A stretch of DNA of 64,000 nt from DASYAE01 sp036501535 (GTDB lineage Bacteria > Actinomycetota > Actinomycetes > Streptomycetales > Catenulisporaceae), in the NCBI GenBank assembly GCA_036501535.1, contig DASYAE010000157.1, positions 109,946-173,945 on the forward strand, read 5' to 3'. The notes below the pieces were generated by a model. That model was given only the letters and a program-made list of their open reading frames with translations. It did no database searches and was not told where the DNA came from. Positions 16,625 to 26,060 of this stretch are shown one piece after another. Position 1 is the stretch's first letter; each line of letters starts with the position of its first letter. The position numbers and the translations under genes are program-made.

Positions 16625-17721
16625 TCAGGCCAGGTTGAGCCACCCGAGCAGGAAGGCCTCGGCGGCGCGGACCTTGGCCAGGTCGACGTGCTCTTCGCGA
16701 GTGTGCGCCAGGTTGGGGTCGCCGGGGCCGTAATTCACCGCAGGTACACCCAAACCGGCGAATCTTGCCACGTCGGTCCAGCCGTATTTCGCCCGCGGCG
16801 GCGTGTCGAGCCGTCCGGCGAACGCGGCGGCCAGCGGCAGGTCCAGGCCGGGGCGGGCGGCCGGGGCGCTGTCGACGACCTCGACCTCGAAGCCCGCGAA
16901 CACCTCGCGCACGTGGTCTGCGGCCTGCGCCTCGGTGCGGTCCGGCGCGAACCGGTAGTTGACCGTGACCACGCAGGTGTCCGGGATGACGTTGCTGGCG
17001 ACGCCGCCGGTGATGGCGACCGCGTTGAGCCCTTCGTGGTAGCGCAGCCCTTCGACCTCCGGTTCGCGCGGCTCGTATTCGGCCAGGCGGGCCAAGATCG
17101 GCGCGGCGCGATGGATGGCGTTCTCGCCGAGCCAGGAGCGGCCGGAGTGGGAGCGCCGGCCGGAGGTCGTGACGGTCACCCGCAGCGTGCCCTGGCATCC
17201 GCCCTCGATCAGGCCGTCAGTGGGCTCGAGCAGCACGGCGAAGTCGCCGGCCAGCCGGTCGGGGTGCTGGCGGGCGATGTGGCCGAGGCCGTTGCGGGCC
17301 GCCTCGACCTCCTCGCAGTCGTAGAACGCGAAGGTCAGGTCGTGCTCGGGCATGGGGCCGTCCGCCGCACCGACCGCGGCGGCGGCCTTGAGCTGCACGG
17401 CGACGCCGCTTTTCATGTCCGACGTGCCGCAGCCGTAAAGCGTGTCGCCCTCAAGGCGTGAAGGCACGTTGTCCGCGATAGGCACGGTGTCGATGTGCCC
17501 GGCCAGCACGACCCGCTGCGGTAGGCCGAACGAGGTACGGGCAATGATGTTGTTGCTGAACCGATCCACCGTCAGGCGCGGCAGCGCGCGCAGCGCGGTC
17601 TCGATTGCGTCGACGAGTTGCTCCTCCTCGCCGCTGACCGAGGGGATGTCGACCAGCGCGACCGTCAGCGCATCGGCGCCCAGCGCCAGATCGAGCCCGG
17701 CCCGGGCCGGCGCGCCCGGCA

Positions 17722-17722
<1 letters not shown>
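16625..17722 (-). CDS. dapE: Succinyl-diaminopimelate desuccinylase
   Basis: 365 aa, M20-family metallo-hydrolase. It removes succinate from N-succinyl-LL-2,6-diaminopimelate, the step leading to LL-DAP for lysine and peptidoglycan. Visible sites are LAGHIDTVP (zinc-binding His), YGCGTSDMKSGVAVQL with the bridging Asp, and FAFYDCEEVEAARNGLG with the Glu pair. A dimerisation domain with GRRSHSGRSWLGENAIHRAA lies near the middle. Its ATG shares one base with the dapD stop (TGATG), so translation is coupled. The gene order dapD-dapE and the short spacing to the esterase gene point to one transcript. Confidence 0.95.
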
Positions 17723-18558
<836 letters not shown>

Positions 18559-18674
18559 GGACGCAAACATTAGTGCCTGTCTGTGACACTGCCCGAACCG
18601 CGGCAGGTCACGCATCGCGTACGGTAACCGGAGAGACCCAGAACCCGATCATCGAACACCGAGCGAGGGGAACC

Positions 18675-19667
18675 GTGCCGAGCAGCGCCGCAGGGATGGA
18701 GCAGGATGCGGCGCCCTCCGGCGGCCGCTGGGGCGGCTGCATCGTCGCGGCCGTGGTGGTCGTGGTGGTCGGCGGGCTGCTCACGTTGGCCGGCTTCTGG
18801 ATCTACCACAAGGTGACCGGGCTGCCTCTGTTCAGCGCGACGGGGTGCACCGTGAACGCCTCGGGCAGCTCCTCCGGCACCGTGAGCCTGGACCTGGACC
18901 AGGCGCAGAACGCCTCGACGATCGCCGCGGTGGGCATCAAGAACGGCGTGCCGGGATACGGCATCGAAGTCGCCGAGGCGACCGCGATCCAGGAGTCGAA
19001 GCTGGTGAACATCAGCTACGGGGACCGCGACTCGCTGGGCCTGTTCCAGCAGCGGCCGTCCGAGGGCTGGGGCACCGCGACCCAGATCATGGACCCGGTC
19101 TACTCGTCGACCGCGTTCTACAGCGCGCTGCTGAAGATCTCCGGCTGGCAGCAGATGTCGGTGACCGACGCGGCGCAGGCGGTGCAGAACTCCGGCGACC
19201 CGAACGCGTACGCGGCGCACGTGACCGAGGCGTCCGTGCTGGCCTCCGTGTTCAGCGGCGCGACCGGGGCGGGGGTGACGTGCACGCTGGACAACCCGTC
19301 GTTCCCGACCCAGACCAAGTCGCCGTCCGCGCTGCTGACGGCCCGCGGCCAGACGCTGCTGGACACCATGCGGTACCAGTTCGGCGACTCGAACGTCGGG
19401 ACGGTCACCGGGATCGCCGCGAACGGGCTCTCCTTCAACGTCTCGGTGCCCGGCTCCGTGACGGGGACTCAGGCGACTCAGCTGGCCTGGGCGTACGCGA
19501 ACTGGAGCGCGGCGCAGGCGGAGTACCTCGGCGTGGCGCAGGTGGACTGCGGCGGGAGTTCGTGGACGGACACGTCGGGCACGCACGGCTGGTCGAGCTC
19601 CAGTAGCAGCACGGCGGCGGCCGCGGGGTCGGACCCGGTGGCGATCTCGATGGTGACCGGCGGCTGA
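18675..19667 (+). CDS. Membrane-anchored lysozyme-like protein (often mis-annotated heavy-metal transporter)
   Basis: 330 aa; GTG start at 18675 with GAGGGG upstream. One N-terminal membrane helix (about 24-46, VVVVGGLLTLAGFWIYHKV) leaves the bulk outside. The extracellular domain contains TIAAVGIKNGVPGYGIEVA and the conserved segment ESKLVNISYGDRDSLGLFQQ followed by RPSEGWGT, seen in many streptomycete proteins called heavy metal transporter. The Glu in the I-Q-E-S-K context, followed by a G-L-F-Q-Q loop, is reminiscent of the catalytic Glu and Gln pocket of goose-type lysozymes and transglycosylases. A cell-wall cutting role is inference; metal transport is not supported by the single helix. 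It diverges from dapD. Confidence 0.75.
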   Translation: MPSSAAGMEQDAAPSGGRWGGCIVAAVVVVVVGGLLTLAGFWIYHKVTGLPLFSATGCTVNASGSSSGTVSLDLDQAQNASTIAAVGIKNGVPGYGIEVAEATAIQESKLVNISYGDRDSLGLFQQRPSEGWGTATQIMDPVYSSTAFYSALLKISGWQQMSVTDAAQAVQNSGDPNAYAAHVTEASVLASVFSGATGAGVTCTLDNPSFPTQTKSPSALLTARGQTLLDTMRYQFGDSNVGTVTGIAANGLSFNVSVPGSVTGTQATQLAWAYANWSAAQAEYLGVAQVDCGGSSWTDTSGTHGWSSSSSSTAAAAGSDPVAISMVTGG

Positions 19668-19933
19668 GCCGGCCCCGGCGTCCCGTCCGCTCCGGTTCGG
19701 AGCGCGCAGCTCATCGGACTGTGGTTCATCCGACCGGCCGCATGATGCAGTCATTGGACGACTCGGCCATCTCGCCATTTCGCTCTGTTATCACTTCGTT
19801 ATTACATTGACCCGCAACTTTCGGCGCGTCCAAACGATGGGCACAGTGATGACCACTGCGATGAGCACGGCGGTGCGATAAGCATCAGCCACTCACTATC
19901 TGCAGCATTCGCCGACCAGTTTCGAGGTGCACG

Positions 19934-20770
19934 ATGCCCAATCGTCCGCGCGGGGCCCATGCTGCGCGGCGCGGGAACGGCTCCCTTGCGGGCCCCTCCC
20001 ACGCACGCCGTGCCGCGCCCGCCACCGCCGACGCAGCTATCGCCGACGGTGCCATCACTGATTCGGCGGCCCTGCCGCGTGCGGCTGCTCGCCGGGCCAT
20101 CATCGTGCTCGCAGCTGTGGCCACACCTCTGATCTGCGTCGGCGCCGCGCAGGCCCTGCCGGTGCCGACGCTCGGCGCGCCGTCCGACAACGGCTTCTCC
20201 TCAGGCGTCCAGGCCGCCTCGATGGGCCAGGCTGCGCTCGACCGCGCCTCGGCCGCGCTGCCGAACGGGCGCGACGCCGAAGGCGCGGGCCCCGAGGCCG
20301 ACTTCGCCATGCCGGTCGAGATGATGCAGGCCGTCAGCCCGCTGATGAACGGCAATCTGGCCCGGCACGCGGCGCGGAACCTGGACGACGGCGCGCACGC
20401 GACGGTCGGGCAGCTCACCGGCCAGGTTCAGATGCAGCAGGTCGTCCCCCAGGTGATGCAGGAACCGAACGGGTCGCTGAAGCCGGCCCCGGGGCTGCCG
20501 GGCCCCGGCGCGATCGGCGAGCTCTCGCAGAACCTGACGCCGCAGGCCCACAGGCTGACCGGCGTGGCCGACGCGCAGACCGGTTCGCTGCTGGCCGATG
20601 TGGACCAGAGCAGAATGCCGACCGTCGGGGACGTGAGCGGCGGCCTGGCGAACACCCCGCTGCCCGGTTTCGGCACCGTACACGGGCTGACCGGGTCGCT
20701 TCCGGTCGACTCGATGCTCAGCTCGAGCGGCATGGCCACCGGCACGCTGGACAACATCAGTGACCTGTGA
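19934..20770 (+). CDS. Secreted protein of unknown function, 278 aa
   Basis: ATG at 19934 with GAGGTG upstream. A long Arg/Ala-rich n-region (about 50 residues) leads into a hydrophobic core, IIVLAAVATPLICVGAAQA, and a probable signal-peptidase site after AQA. The mature part (about 200 residues) has low complexity, is rich in Gly, Leu, Pro, Met and Gln, has no Cys, and contains motifs such as TLGAP, VGQLTGQVQMQQVVPQV and LPGFGTVHGLTGSLPV. The C-terminal part resembles the small secreted protein encoded at 21204 in composition and in LP-x-x-G spacing. I know no family; a structural wall or surface protein is a guess. Confidence 0.65.
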   Translation: MPNRPRGAHAARRGNGSLAGPSHARRAAPATADAAIADGAITDSAALPRAAARRAIIVLAAVATPLICVGAAQALPVPTLGAPSDNGFSSGVQAASMGQAALDRASAALPNGRDAEGAGPEADFAMPVEMMQAVSPLMNGNLARHAARNLDDGAHATVGQLTGQVQMQQVVPQVMQEPNGSLKPAPGLPGPGAIGELSQNLTPQAHRLTGVADAQTGSLLADVDQSRMPTVGDVSGGLANTPLPGFGTVHGLTGSLPVDSMLSSSGMATGTLDNISDL

Positions 20771-21203
20771 ATAGTCGGCGCGCTACGAACATCGAGCGAT
20801 AAATATCAGATCACTGACGGCTTGGTCGGTGATCGTGTAGCGGACGCAGAACGAAATTGGGAATTCCATCTGATGATCCGATATCGGACGACCCGGCCCG
20901 GCGCCGCCAAACATGACTTTACCGAAACGTTACCGGCTTGGGCCGAAACCTCACCGGTGTTCGACTCGTAATTTCTATGACGGCGGAATTCCGACGACAC
21001 CGTCGGAGCCGGGTCGCTGAGCCGGCCCCCGCCTTCCCCGCCCGCCCGGTTGCGCGGCGGGCGGACACCGGGAACGGCCCCGGAGAACCGTGCCCTGCCG
21101 CGCAACTCCGATTGTTCCGACTCGGCAGGGAAGACACCGCGCACCGCGCCGGACGGACGGCCGCGCGACGACCCATCGAACGCTATCCAACGGAATGAGA
21201 GAC
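20771..21203. other. 433-bp intergenic region between two secreted-protein genes
   Basis: No convincing gene. It opens with the hairpin at 20809-20834. The stretch to about 21000 is less G+C-rich than its surroundings and is the likely promoter of the downstream gene. Further on, CCCTGCCG near 21092 and CGGCAGGG near 21122 could pair in the 5' leader. Confidence 0.5.
20809..20834 (+). terminator. Hairpin 39 bases after the secreted-protein stop
   Basis: Arms GATCACTGAC and GTCGGTGATC pair over ten positions (one T-G wobble) around a 6-nt loop. No T-run follows. Confidence 0.5.
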
Positions 21204-21707
21204 ATGATGAGCCACGTCGGACGCCGGATCGCCACCACCGCGGCGGCGGCCGCAGCCGTCGCCCTGCCGATCGCGGCCGCCGGATCGGCGTTCGCCGACA
21301 CCACCGGGCTGCCCGTCGCCGGCCTGGCCCAGGGACTTCCGGTGGCCGGCCTGCCGAGCGTCGGCGACCTGGGCGGCGTCAGCGGCCTGACCAGCGGCAT
21401 CGCGCCGCTCGGCAGCCTGACGCAGGGCGTCAACTCCCCGCTCGGCGACCTGGGCAGCGGCAACGGCCTGTCCGGCGTGACCGACCAGCTGGCCGGTCAG
21501 TCGGTGTCGAGCCTGCCGGTGGTCGGCCCCATGGCCGGCAACCTGCCGGTCGCCAACAGCCTCACCGGCGCTCCGCAGAACGCGCCGGCCACCGCCGCGC
21601 CCGCTGCCGCCAACCCGCTGGGGAACGCCATCTCGGCCCCGCAGCAGCAGGCCGCGGCGGCCGGCGCGCAGGCCGTGCAGGACTACACCGGCAAGCACCG
21701 CAAGTAG
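21204..21707 (+). CDS. Small secreted Gly/Leu/Pro-rich protein
   Basis: 167 aa from the ATG at 21204, with in-frame ATGs at 21195 and 21207 as alternatives; GAGAG precedes the chosen start. A clear signal peptide (RRIATTAAAAAAVALPIAAA then GSAFA) ends near residue 28. The mature protein is built from irregular repeats such as TGLPVAGL, GLPVAGLPSVGDL and LPVVGPMAGNLPV, then an Ala/Gln-rich segment and the basic end YTGKHRK. There is no Cys and no enzyme motif. It resembles the abundant small secreted proteins of mycelial actinomycetes in composition only. It ends just before a strong hairpin, so it is probably its own well-expressed transcript. Confidence 0.65.
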   Translation: MMSHVGRRIATTAAAAAAVALPIAAAGSAFADTTGLPVAGLAQGLPVAGLPSVGDLGGVSGLTSGIAPLGSLTQGVNSPLGDLGSGNGLSGVTDQLAGQSVSSLPVVGPMAGNLPVANSLTGAPQNAPATAAPAAANPLGNAISAPQQQAAAAGAQAVQDYTGKHRK

Positions 21708-21742
21708 GACTTTCGCACCACGCACATCGGAGTGCGTAAAAG

Positions 21743-21787
21743 CCGCGGCCCGCGGAGCGCTTGTTTGAGGCGTTCCGCGGGCCGCGG
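21743..21787. terminator. Strong bidirectional hairpin between convergent genes
   Basis: Perfect 14-bp arms CCGCGGCCCGCGGA (21743-21756) and TCCGCGGGCCGCGG (21774-21787), a 17-base loop that can pair further. It serves the secreted-protein gene on the left and dapC on the right. Confidence 0.8.
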
Positions 21788-21879
21788 TGCTGTCGAGATG
21801 TGGCTGTCGGGCTGTGGCTGTCGGGATGCGCCGGAAAGGACCATGCCGCCGTGTCAGCGGACTGCGCCCAAAGATGCGG

Positions 21880-23070
21880 TCACCCGGCGAGGCGAACGGC
21901 GGCGGAGGCGATCCGCTCGTCCGAGGCGGTCAGCGCGAGGCGCACGTGGTGCTCGCCGCCGCGGCCGTAGAACTCGCCCGGCGCGGCCAGGATCCCGCGC
22001 TCGGCCAGATGGGCGACGGTGTCCCAGCAGTCCTCCGGCCGGCCGTCCACCAGTCGGCTGGCCCACAGGTAGAGGCCCGCCTCGGAGTGGTCGATGCGGA
22101 AACCGGCGGCCTGCAGCGCGTTGCGCAGGACGACGCGCCGGGAGCGGTAGCGCTCCTTCTGCTCTGCGGCGTGCGCGTCGTCGTCGAGCGCCGCGATCGA
22201 GGCGGCCTGCACCGGGGCCGGGACCATCATCCCGGAGTGCCGGCGCACGGCGACCAGCTCCGCCACCGCGGCCGGGTCGCCGGCCACGAACGCCGAGCGG
22301 TAGCCGGCCAGGTTGGACCGCTTGGACAGCGAGTGCAGCGCGAGCACGCCGGCCGGGGAGCCGCCGGTGACGTCGGGGTGCAGCGCGGAGACCGGCGCCT
22401 CGCCCTCCCAGCCCAGCGTGATGTAGCACTCGTCCGAGACGACCAGCGCGCCGAGCGCGCGGGCCTGCTCGACCACGGCGCACAGCACGGCGGCCGAGAG
22501 GACCCGGCCGTGCGGGTTGCCCGGCGAGTTGAGCCAGACCAGCCGGATCCGGCCGGCGTCCGGGCCGGCCCCGGCGGCCGCGGACCAGTCGCCGGCCAGC
22601 TCGTCGTCGCCGAGCGGGACCGGCCGCGCCCCGGCCAGCAGCGCGCCGACCTCGTAGGTCGGGTACGCCGGCACCGGATAGGCGACCGCGTCGCCGGGGC
22701 CGAGGCCTAGCAGCGCCGGCAGCGCCGCGACGAGCTCCTTCGAGCCGATCGCCGGCATGATCGCCGCCGGGTCGACGTCGACGCCGAGGGCCCGGCTCAT
22801 CCAGCCGGACGCGGCCTCGCGCAGCCGCGGCCGCCCGTGCACGGTCGGATAGCCCGGCGCGTCGGCGGCCTCGGCCAGCGCCCGGCGCACCACGGCGGGC
22901 GTCGGGTCGACCGGCGTGCCGACGGACAGGTCGACCGCCCCGTCGGGGTGCGCCCGCGCCCGGTCGCCGAACGGCTCGAGCCGGTCCCACGGGAACTGCG
23001 GCAGCCGCGCGCTGACCGGCGCGACGCCGGGCAGCGGCGCGGCGGCGGTCGACGCCGCGGCCGACGGCAT
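21880..23070 (-). CDS. dapC: N-succinyl-LL-diaminopimelate aminotransferase
   Basis: 396 aa, class I PLP aminotransferase. Motifs are VDLSVGTPVDPTP at about 45, GYPTVHGRPRLREA, IGSKELVAALPALL, WLNSPGNPHGRVL, SDECYITLGWEGE with the PLP-contacting Asp, and SLSKRSNLAGYRSAF with the Schiff-base Lys. DapC transfers the amino group from glutamate to N-succinyl-2-amino-6-oxopimelate, the step between DapD and DapE, both encoded a few kilobases away. The start at 23070 follows the ferredoxin stop by only five bases, the fdx-dapC operon order common in actinobacteria. Some streptomycete homologues also act on prephenate; this cannot be told here. Confidence 0.93.
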   Translation of the reverse strand: MPSAAASTAAAPLPGVAPVSARLPQFPWDRLEPFGDRARAHPDGAVDLSVGTPVDPTPAVVRRALAEAADAPGYPTVHGRPRLREAASGWMSRALGVDVDPAAIMPAIGSKELVAALPALLGLGPGDAVAYPVPAYPTYEVGALLAGARPVPLGDDELAGDWSAAAGAGPDAGRIRLVWLNSPGNPHGRVLSAAVLCAVVEQARALGALVVSDECYITLGWEGEAPVSALHPDVTGGSPAGVLALHSLSKRSNLAGYRSAFVAGDPAAVAELVAVRRHSGMMVPAPVQAASIAALDDDAHAAEQKERYRSRRVVLRNALQAAGFRIDHSEAGLYLWASRLVDGRPEDCWDTVAHLAERGILAAPGEFYGRGGEHHVRLALTASDERIASAAVRLAG

Positions 23071-23075
23071 GCCGC

Positions 23076-23408
23076 TCAGTGTTCCGCGGCCTGCGCCTGC
23101 GGCGGCAGCGCCGAGATGATCGGGTGGTCCTTGGCGATCATGCCGAGCTTGGAGGCGCCGCCGGGCGAGCCGAGGTCCTCGAAGAACTCCACGTTGGCCT
23201 TGTAGAAGTCCTTCCACTGCTCCGGGGTGTCGTCCTCGTAGAAGATCGCCTCGACCGGGCAGACCGGCTCGCACGCCCCGCAGTCCACGCACTCGTCCGG
23301 ATGGATGTACAGGGACCGCTCGCCTTCATAAATGCAGTCGACCGGGCACTCTTCGATGCACGCCTTGTCCTTGACATCCACACAGGGCAACGCGATGACG
23401 TAAGTCAC
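23076..23408 (-). CDS. fdxA: 7Fe ferredoxin ([3Fe-4S][4Fe-4S])
   Basis: 110 aa. It starts MTYVIALPCVDVKDKACIEE and contains CPVDC and CVDCGACEPVCPVEAIFYED, the cysteine pattern of mycobacterial-type 7Fe ferredoxins, followed by the usual C-terminal extension (EQWKDFYKANVEFFEDLGSP). It is a cytosolic low-potential electron carrier for cytochromes P450 or other reductases. The next gene downstream, dapC, starts five bases later, and the pair is conserved (fdxC-Rv1178 in M. tuberculosis, from memory). It diverges from the GNAT-leader gene at 23613 over about 200 bases that hold the promoters. Confidence 0.95.
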   Translation of the reverse strand: MTYVIALPCVDVKDKACIEECPVDCIYEGERSLYIHPDECVDCGACEPVCPVEAIFYEDDTPEQWKDFYKANVEFFEDLGSPGGASKLGMIAKDHPIISALPPQAQAAEH

Positions 23409-23612
23409 GTCCGGGTCCTCCTGGCTCCGGGTCGGGTCCGCGAGCGGTCCGCGAACTGCCGTAGGTGCGTGAGCACCTTGGTTACTCTCTCAGCTGTAGG
23501 GCGCCGCGCGTAGGTGCGTCGCGCTACAAGTATCCCGCGCCGAGGCGCATGGAATGACACAGCGTCCTCTCGTTCCAGGGCGCTGTGGAACTTACTCGAG
23601 GGGCTCGCGATC

Positions 23613-23984
23613 ATGGACGGTACCGCATCGGGTGGAGCGGTCCGCATCGGTGCGCAGGATGTGGGATCACGCATGGTGGTCCGCTACCGGCTGCGCACGG
23701 ATGACCTCGGTCCGCACGGTGAGTCGCTCACCGACGTAATCGGAGTTCTCGTGGGGTGGGATCCGTCATCTAGCTCCACGGCGGAGTCTGACGATGCGTC
23801 GGCCCCGGGCGGGACGCTCACCGTCGAGCGGGCCGACGGAGAACGGGTGACGGTGCCGCTCGCCGCCGTGGTCGCCGCCAAGACCGTGCCGCCGGCGCCG
23901 GTCCGAAGAGCGCGCGGGGCGGGGCCGCACGGTGCCGGCCAACAGCCTGGTCGGCCGGGCCATCAGAGCGCCACCGGTGCATAG
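23613..23984 (+). CDS. Stand-alone N-terminal domain of an Rv0428c-type GNAT protein
   Basis: 123 aa from the ATG at 23613, GAGGGG upstream. The sequence IGAQDVGSRMVVRYRL, then LTDVIGVLVGWDP, TLTVERADGERVTVPL and AAVVAAKTVPPAPVRRAR is the SH3-like N-terminal domain that, in many actinobacteria, precedes a GNAT acetyltransferase domain. Here the frame stops shortly after the linker in a Gly/Pro/Gln-rich tail, and the acetyltransferase part is missing. Its last 22 bases overlap the 3' end of the convergent ilvA gene. It is either a truncated remnant or a free-standing adaptor. Family recognition rests on pattern memory. Confidence 0.7.
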   Translation: MDGTASGGAVRIGAQDVGSRMVVRYRLRTDDLGPHGESLTDVIGVLVGWDPSSSSTAESDDASAPGGTLTVERADGERVTVPLAAVVAAKTVPPAPVRRARGAGPHGAGQQPGRPGHQSATGA

Positions 23985-25207
23985 CCGGCCGCGGTGAGGC
24001 GGTCCAGGACCGTGGAGGCGTGGTCCGGACCGCGGGTCTCCAGGGTGACGCCGACCTCCGCCTCGCCGACGCCGAGTCCCACCACGGTTCGGGCGTGCTC
24101 GACATCGACGACGTTCGCGTCGACCGCGGCCAGTTCGCCGAGCAGCTGGGCGAGCGCGCCGGGCCGGTCCGATACGCGCAGCCGCAGCGATAGGAATCGT
24201 CCGGCGGAGGCGAGACCGTGCCTTATTAGGCGCAGCAGAAGCAGCGGATCGACGTTACCCCCGGAGAGCACTGCGACAGTCGGCGATTCGTAGGACTCGG
24301 CCGCCTCCAGCAGCGCGGCGACGCCGACCGCGCCGGCGGGCTCGACGACCAGCTTGTTGCGTTCGAGGAGAAGCAGCAGGGCGCGTGAGATGGACTCCTC
24401 GGAGACCGTGGCCACCGGCACGCCGAGCGAGTTGATGATGCCGAACGGGATGTCGCCGGGGCAGCCGACCGCGATCCCGTCCGCCATCGTCGACAGCGAC
24501 GGCAGGCGGGTCGGCGAGCCCGCGGCGAGCGAGGGCGGATAAGCGGCCGCGGATGCAGCCTGCACGCCGACCACGCGCACATCCGGCCGCAGCGCGCGGA
24601 AGACCGTTGCGAGCCCGGCGAGCAGCCCTCCCCCGCCGGCGGCGACCAGCACCGTCTTGACCTCGGGCCGCTGCTCCAGGATCTCCAGCGCGATGGTGCC
24701 CTGACCGGCGACGACGTCGGGGTGGTCGAAGGGGTGGATGAAGGCGGCGCCGGTCGCCTCGGCATATTCGCGCGCGGCGACGAGAGTCTGGTCGACCATG
24801 GTGCCGGCAAAGCGAACTGTCGCCCCGTAAGACTCGGTGGCGGCGACCTTGGGCAGCGGCGCTCCCTCAGGCATGAACACGGTCGACGTGATTCCGTGCA
24901 GGCTCGCGGCGAGGGCGACGCCTTGTGCGTGGTTGCCCGCGCTGGCCGCGACGACGCCGTGGGCGCGCTCATCCGGCGAGAGGTTGTGGATACGCACGTA
25001 GGCGCCGCGCAGCTTGAAGGACCCGGAGCGCTGGAGGTTCTCGCACTTGAACCAGATCTCGCCGCCGACCCGCTCGGACAGCGGCCGGGACCAGGCCATG
25101 GGTGTATTGCGGACGACGTCGCTCAGCACCTTGCGCGCGGCGAGCACGTCGTCGAGCGTCACGGTGGGAAGCACGGCACCGGTTCCAGCGTTGGCTCCAG
25201 CAGACAC
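23963..25207 (-). CDS. ilvA: Threonine ammonia-lyase (biosynthetic-type, with ACT domain)
   Basis: 414 aa, fold-type II PLP enzyme. The PLP lysine lies in CENLQRSGSFKLRGAYVRI (about residue 60); AASAGNHAQGVALAA and the phosphate loop AAGGGGLLAGLATV follow. The C-terminal 80 residues (from about 335, LSLRLRVSDRPGALAQLL) are an ACT regulatory domain. It deaminates threonine to 2-oxobutanoate, the entry to isoleucine. The form with one short ACT domain is the TdcB/IlvA1-like type of actinobacteria and may also act catabolically. It converges on the GNAT-leader gene and has a divergent neighbour, the marR operon. Confidence 0.92.
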   Translation of the reverse strand: MSAGANAGTGAVLPTVTLDDVLAARKVLSDVVRNTPMAWSRPLSERVGGEIWFKCENLQRSGSFKLRGAYVRIHNLSPDERAHGVVAASAGNHAQGVALAASLHGITSTVFMPEGAPLPKVAATESYGATVRFAGTMVDQTLVAAREYAEATGAAFIHPFDHPDVVAGQGTIALEILEQRPEVKTVLVAAGGGGLLAGLATVFRALRPDVRVVGVQAASAAAYPPSLAAGSPTRLPSLSTMADGIAVGCPGDIPFGIINSLGVPVATVSEESISRALLLLLERNKLVVEPAGAVGVAALLEAAESYESPTVAVLSGGNVDPLLLLRLIRHGLASAGRFLSLRLRVSDRPGALAQLLGELAAVDANVVDVEHARTVVGLGVGEAEVGVTLETRGPDHASTVLDRLTAAGYAPVAL

Positions 25208-25472
25208 GACTCCAGGCTACGCCCGGCACTCTTGAGGATCGGTACTGTCGGCATTGAGGCTCGAGGCGGAGCCGACAATATGGCCGACACTACGATTGAC
25301 GATCACGGCAGGAGTCGGCCGCGCGGGAGGGGTGCGCCGGGGGCGGCATAGGGTGCGCGCTGCATCGCTCCAGGGTTTATATGCGTGGGACATCTGAGGT
25401 GTACTCGGATCCGTGCGCTTCCCCGGCGGCACCGTCACGATCGGGTCACGATGATCGGGGAGTCGGCCAAAT

Positions 25473-25492
25473 TACTTGCAGGGGACAAGCAA
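25473..25492. promoter_or_regulatory. Probable MarR operator, copy 1
   Basis: TACTTGCAGGGGACAAGCAA with the inverted arms CTTG/CAAG (also TTGC/GCAA). It overlaps the -35-like TTGCAG at 25476-25481 of the marR promoter. 18 of 20 bases match copy 2. Confidence 0.75.
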
Positions 25493-25504
25493 CTATCCAT
25501 ATAC
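25476..25504 (+). promoter_or_regulatory. Promoter of the marR-exporter operon
   Basis: TTGCAG (25476-25481) and ATATAC (25499-25504), 17 bases apart, fit a vegetative sigma promoter. Both boxes are embedded in the operator repeats, which suits autorepression. Confidence 0.6.
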
Positions 25505-25521
25505 TTGCAGAGCACAAGCAA
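25502..25521. promoter_or_regulatory. Probable MarR operator, copy 2
   Basis: TACTTGCAGAGCACAAGCAA, 29 bases downstream of copy 1, overlapping the edge of the -10-like element and the probable transcription start. Confidence 0.75.
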
Positions 25522-25595
25522 ACTTCCGGCCGCGGCCACCGTCGCCCGAGGCCGGGGATCAACTTCTCACCTCTTCGGAGATTTCGGAGACCAGC

Positions 25596-26060
25596 ATGCC
25601 CGCCCCGGTGAAATCCGCACCGCCGGCCAAGCCGACGCCCGACCAGGCCAGCGCGCTGGCCGACGTGGTGCGCGAGCTGATGATCCGCGGCCACCGCAAG
25701 CACCGGGCGGCCGAGCAGAGTTCGGAGCACGGTCGCCTGTCCGTGCTGTTCCGGCTGGCCAAGACCGGGCCGGTACGTGCCTCCGACCTGTCCAAGGACA
25801 TCATGCTCGACCTCTCCACGGTCAGCCGGCACCTGCGCGCGCTGGAGGCCGAGGGGCTCGTGGCCAAGTCCGCGGACCCGGACGACAAGCGCGCCTACCG
25901 GCTCGAGCTGAGCGAGGCCGGCACGGCCTTCGTGCACGAGTTCTGGCAGGCGCGGATCCGCAGCGTGCACGGCGCGCTGGCCGACTGGACCGCCGAAGAT
26001 GTGAACACCCTGACGAATCTGCTGGGCAGGTTCGTCCGCGACACCGAAGGATGCATATGA
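25596..26060 (+). CDS. MarR-family transcriptional repressor
   Basis: 154 aa; ATG at 25596 behind CGGAGA. It has the winged helix-turn-helix of MarR proteins: LSVLFRLAKTGPVRASDLSK, then LDLSTVSRHLRALEAEGLVA as recognition helix, and the wing SADPDDKRAYRLELSEAG. N- and C-terminal helices form the dimer interface. Its stop overlaps the start of the exporter gene (ATGA), so the two proteins are made together. The twin operator-like repeats over its own promoter suggest that it represses the operon and is released by a drug-like ligand. The effector is unknown. Confidence 0.93.
   Translation: MPAPVKSAPPAKPTPDQASALADVVRELMIRGHRKHRAAEQSSEHGRLSVLFRLAKTGPVRASDLSKDIMLDLSTVSRHLRALEAEGLVAKSADPDDKRAYRLELSEAGTAFVHEFWQARIRSVHGALADWTAEDVNTLTNLLGRFVRDTEGCI

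Larger units (their letters stand above)
25208..25595. other. 388-bp intergenic region between ilvA and marR
   Basis: No gene seen. The ilvA promoter should lie in the left half. The right half holds the marR promoter with two operator-like repeats, annotated separately, then a roughly 85-nt leader ending in the CGGAGA ribosome site. Confidence 0.6.

Noticed and set aside
18675..19667. Heavy-metal transporter (common database name for this family)
   Set aside because: One membrane helix and a large lysozyme-like ectodomain with no metal-binding motif do not support transport.
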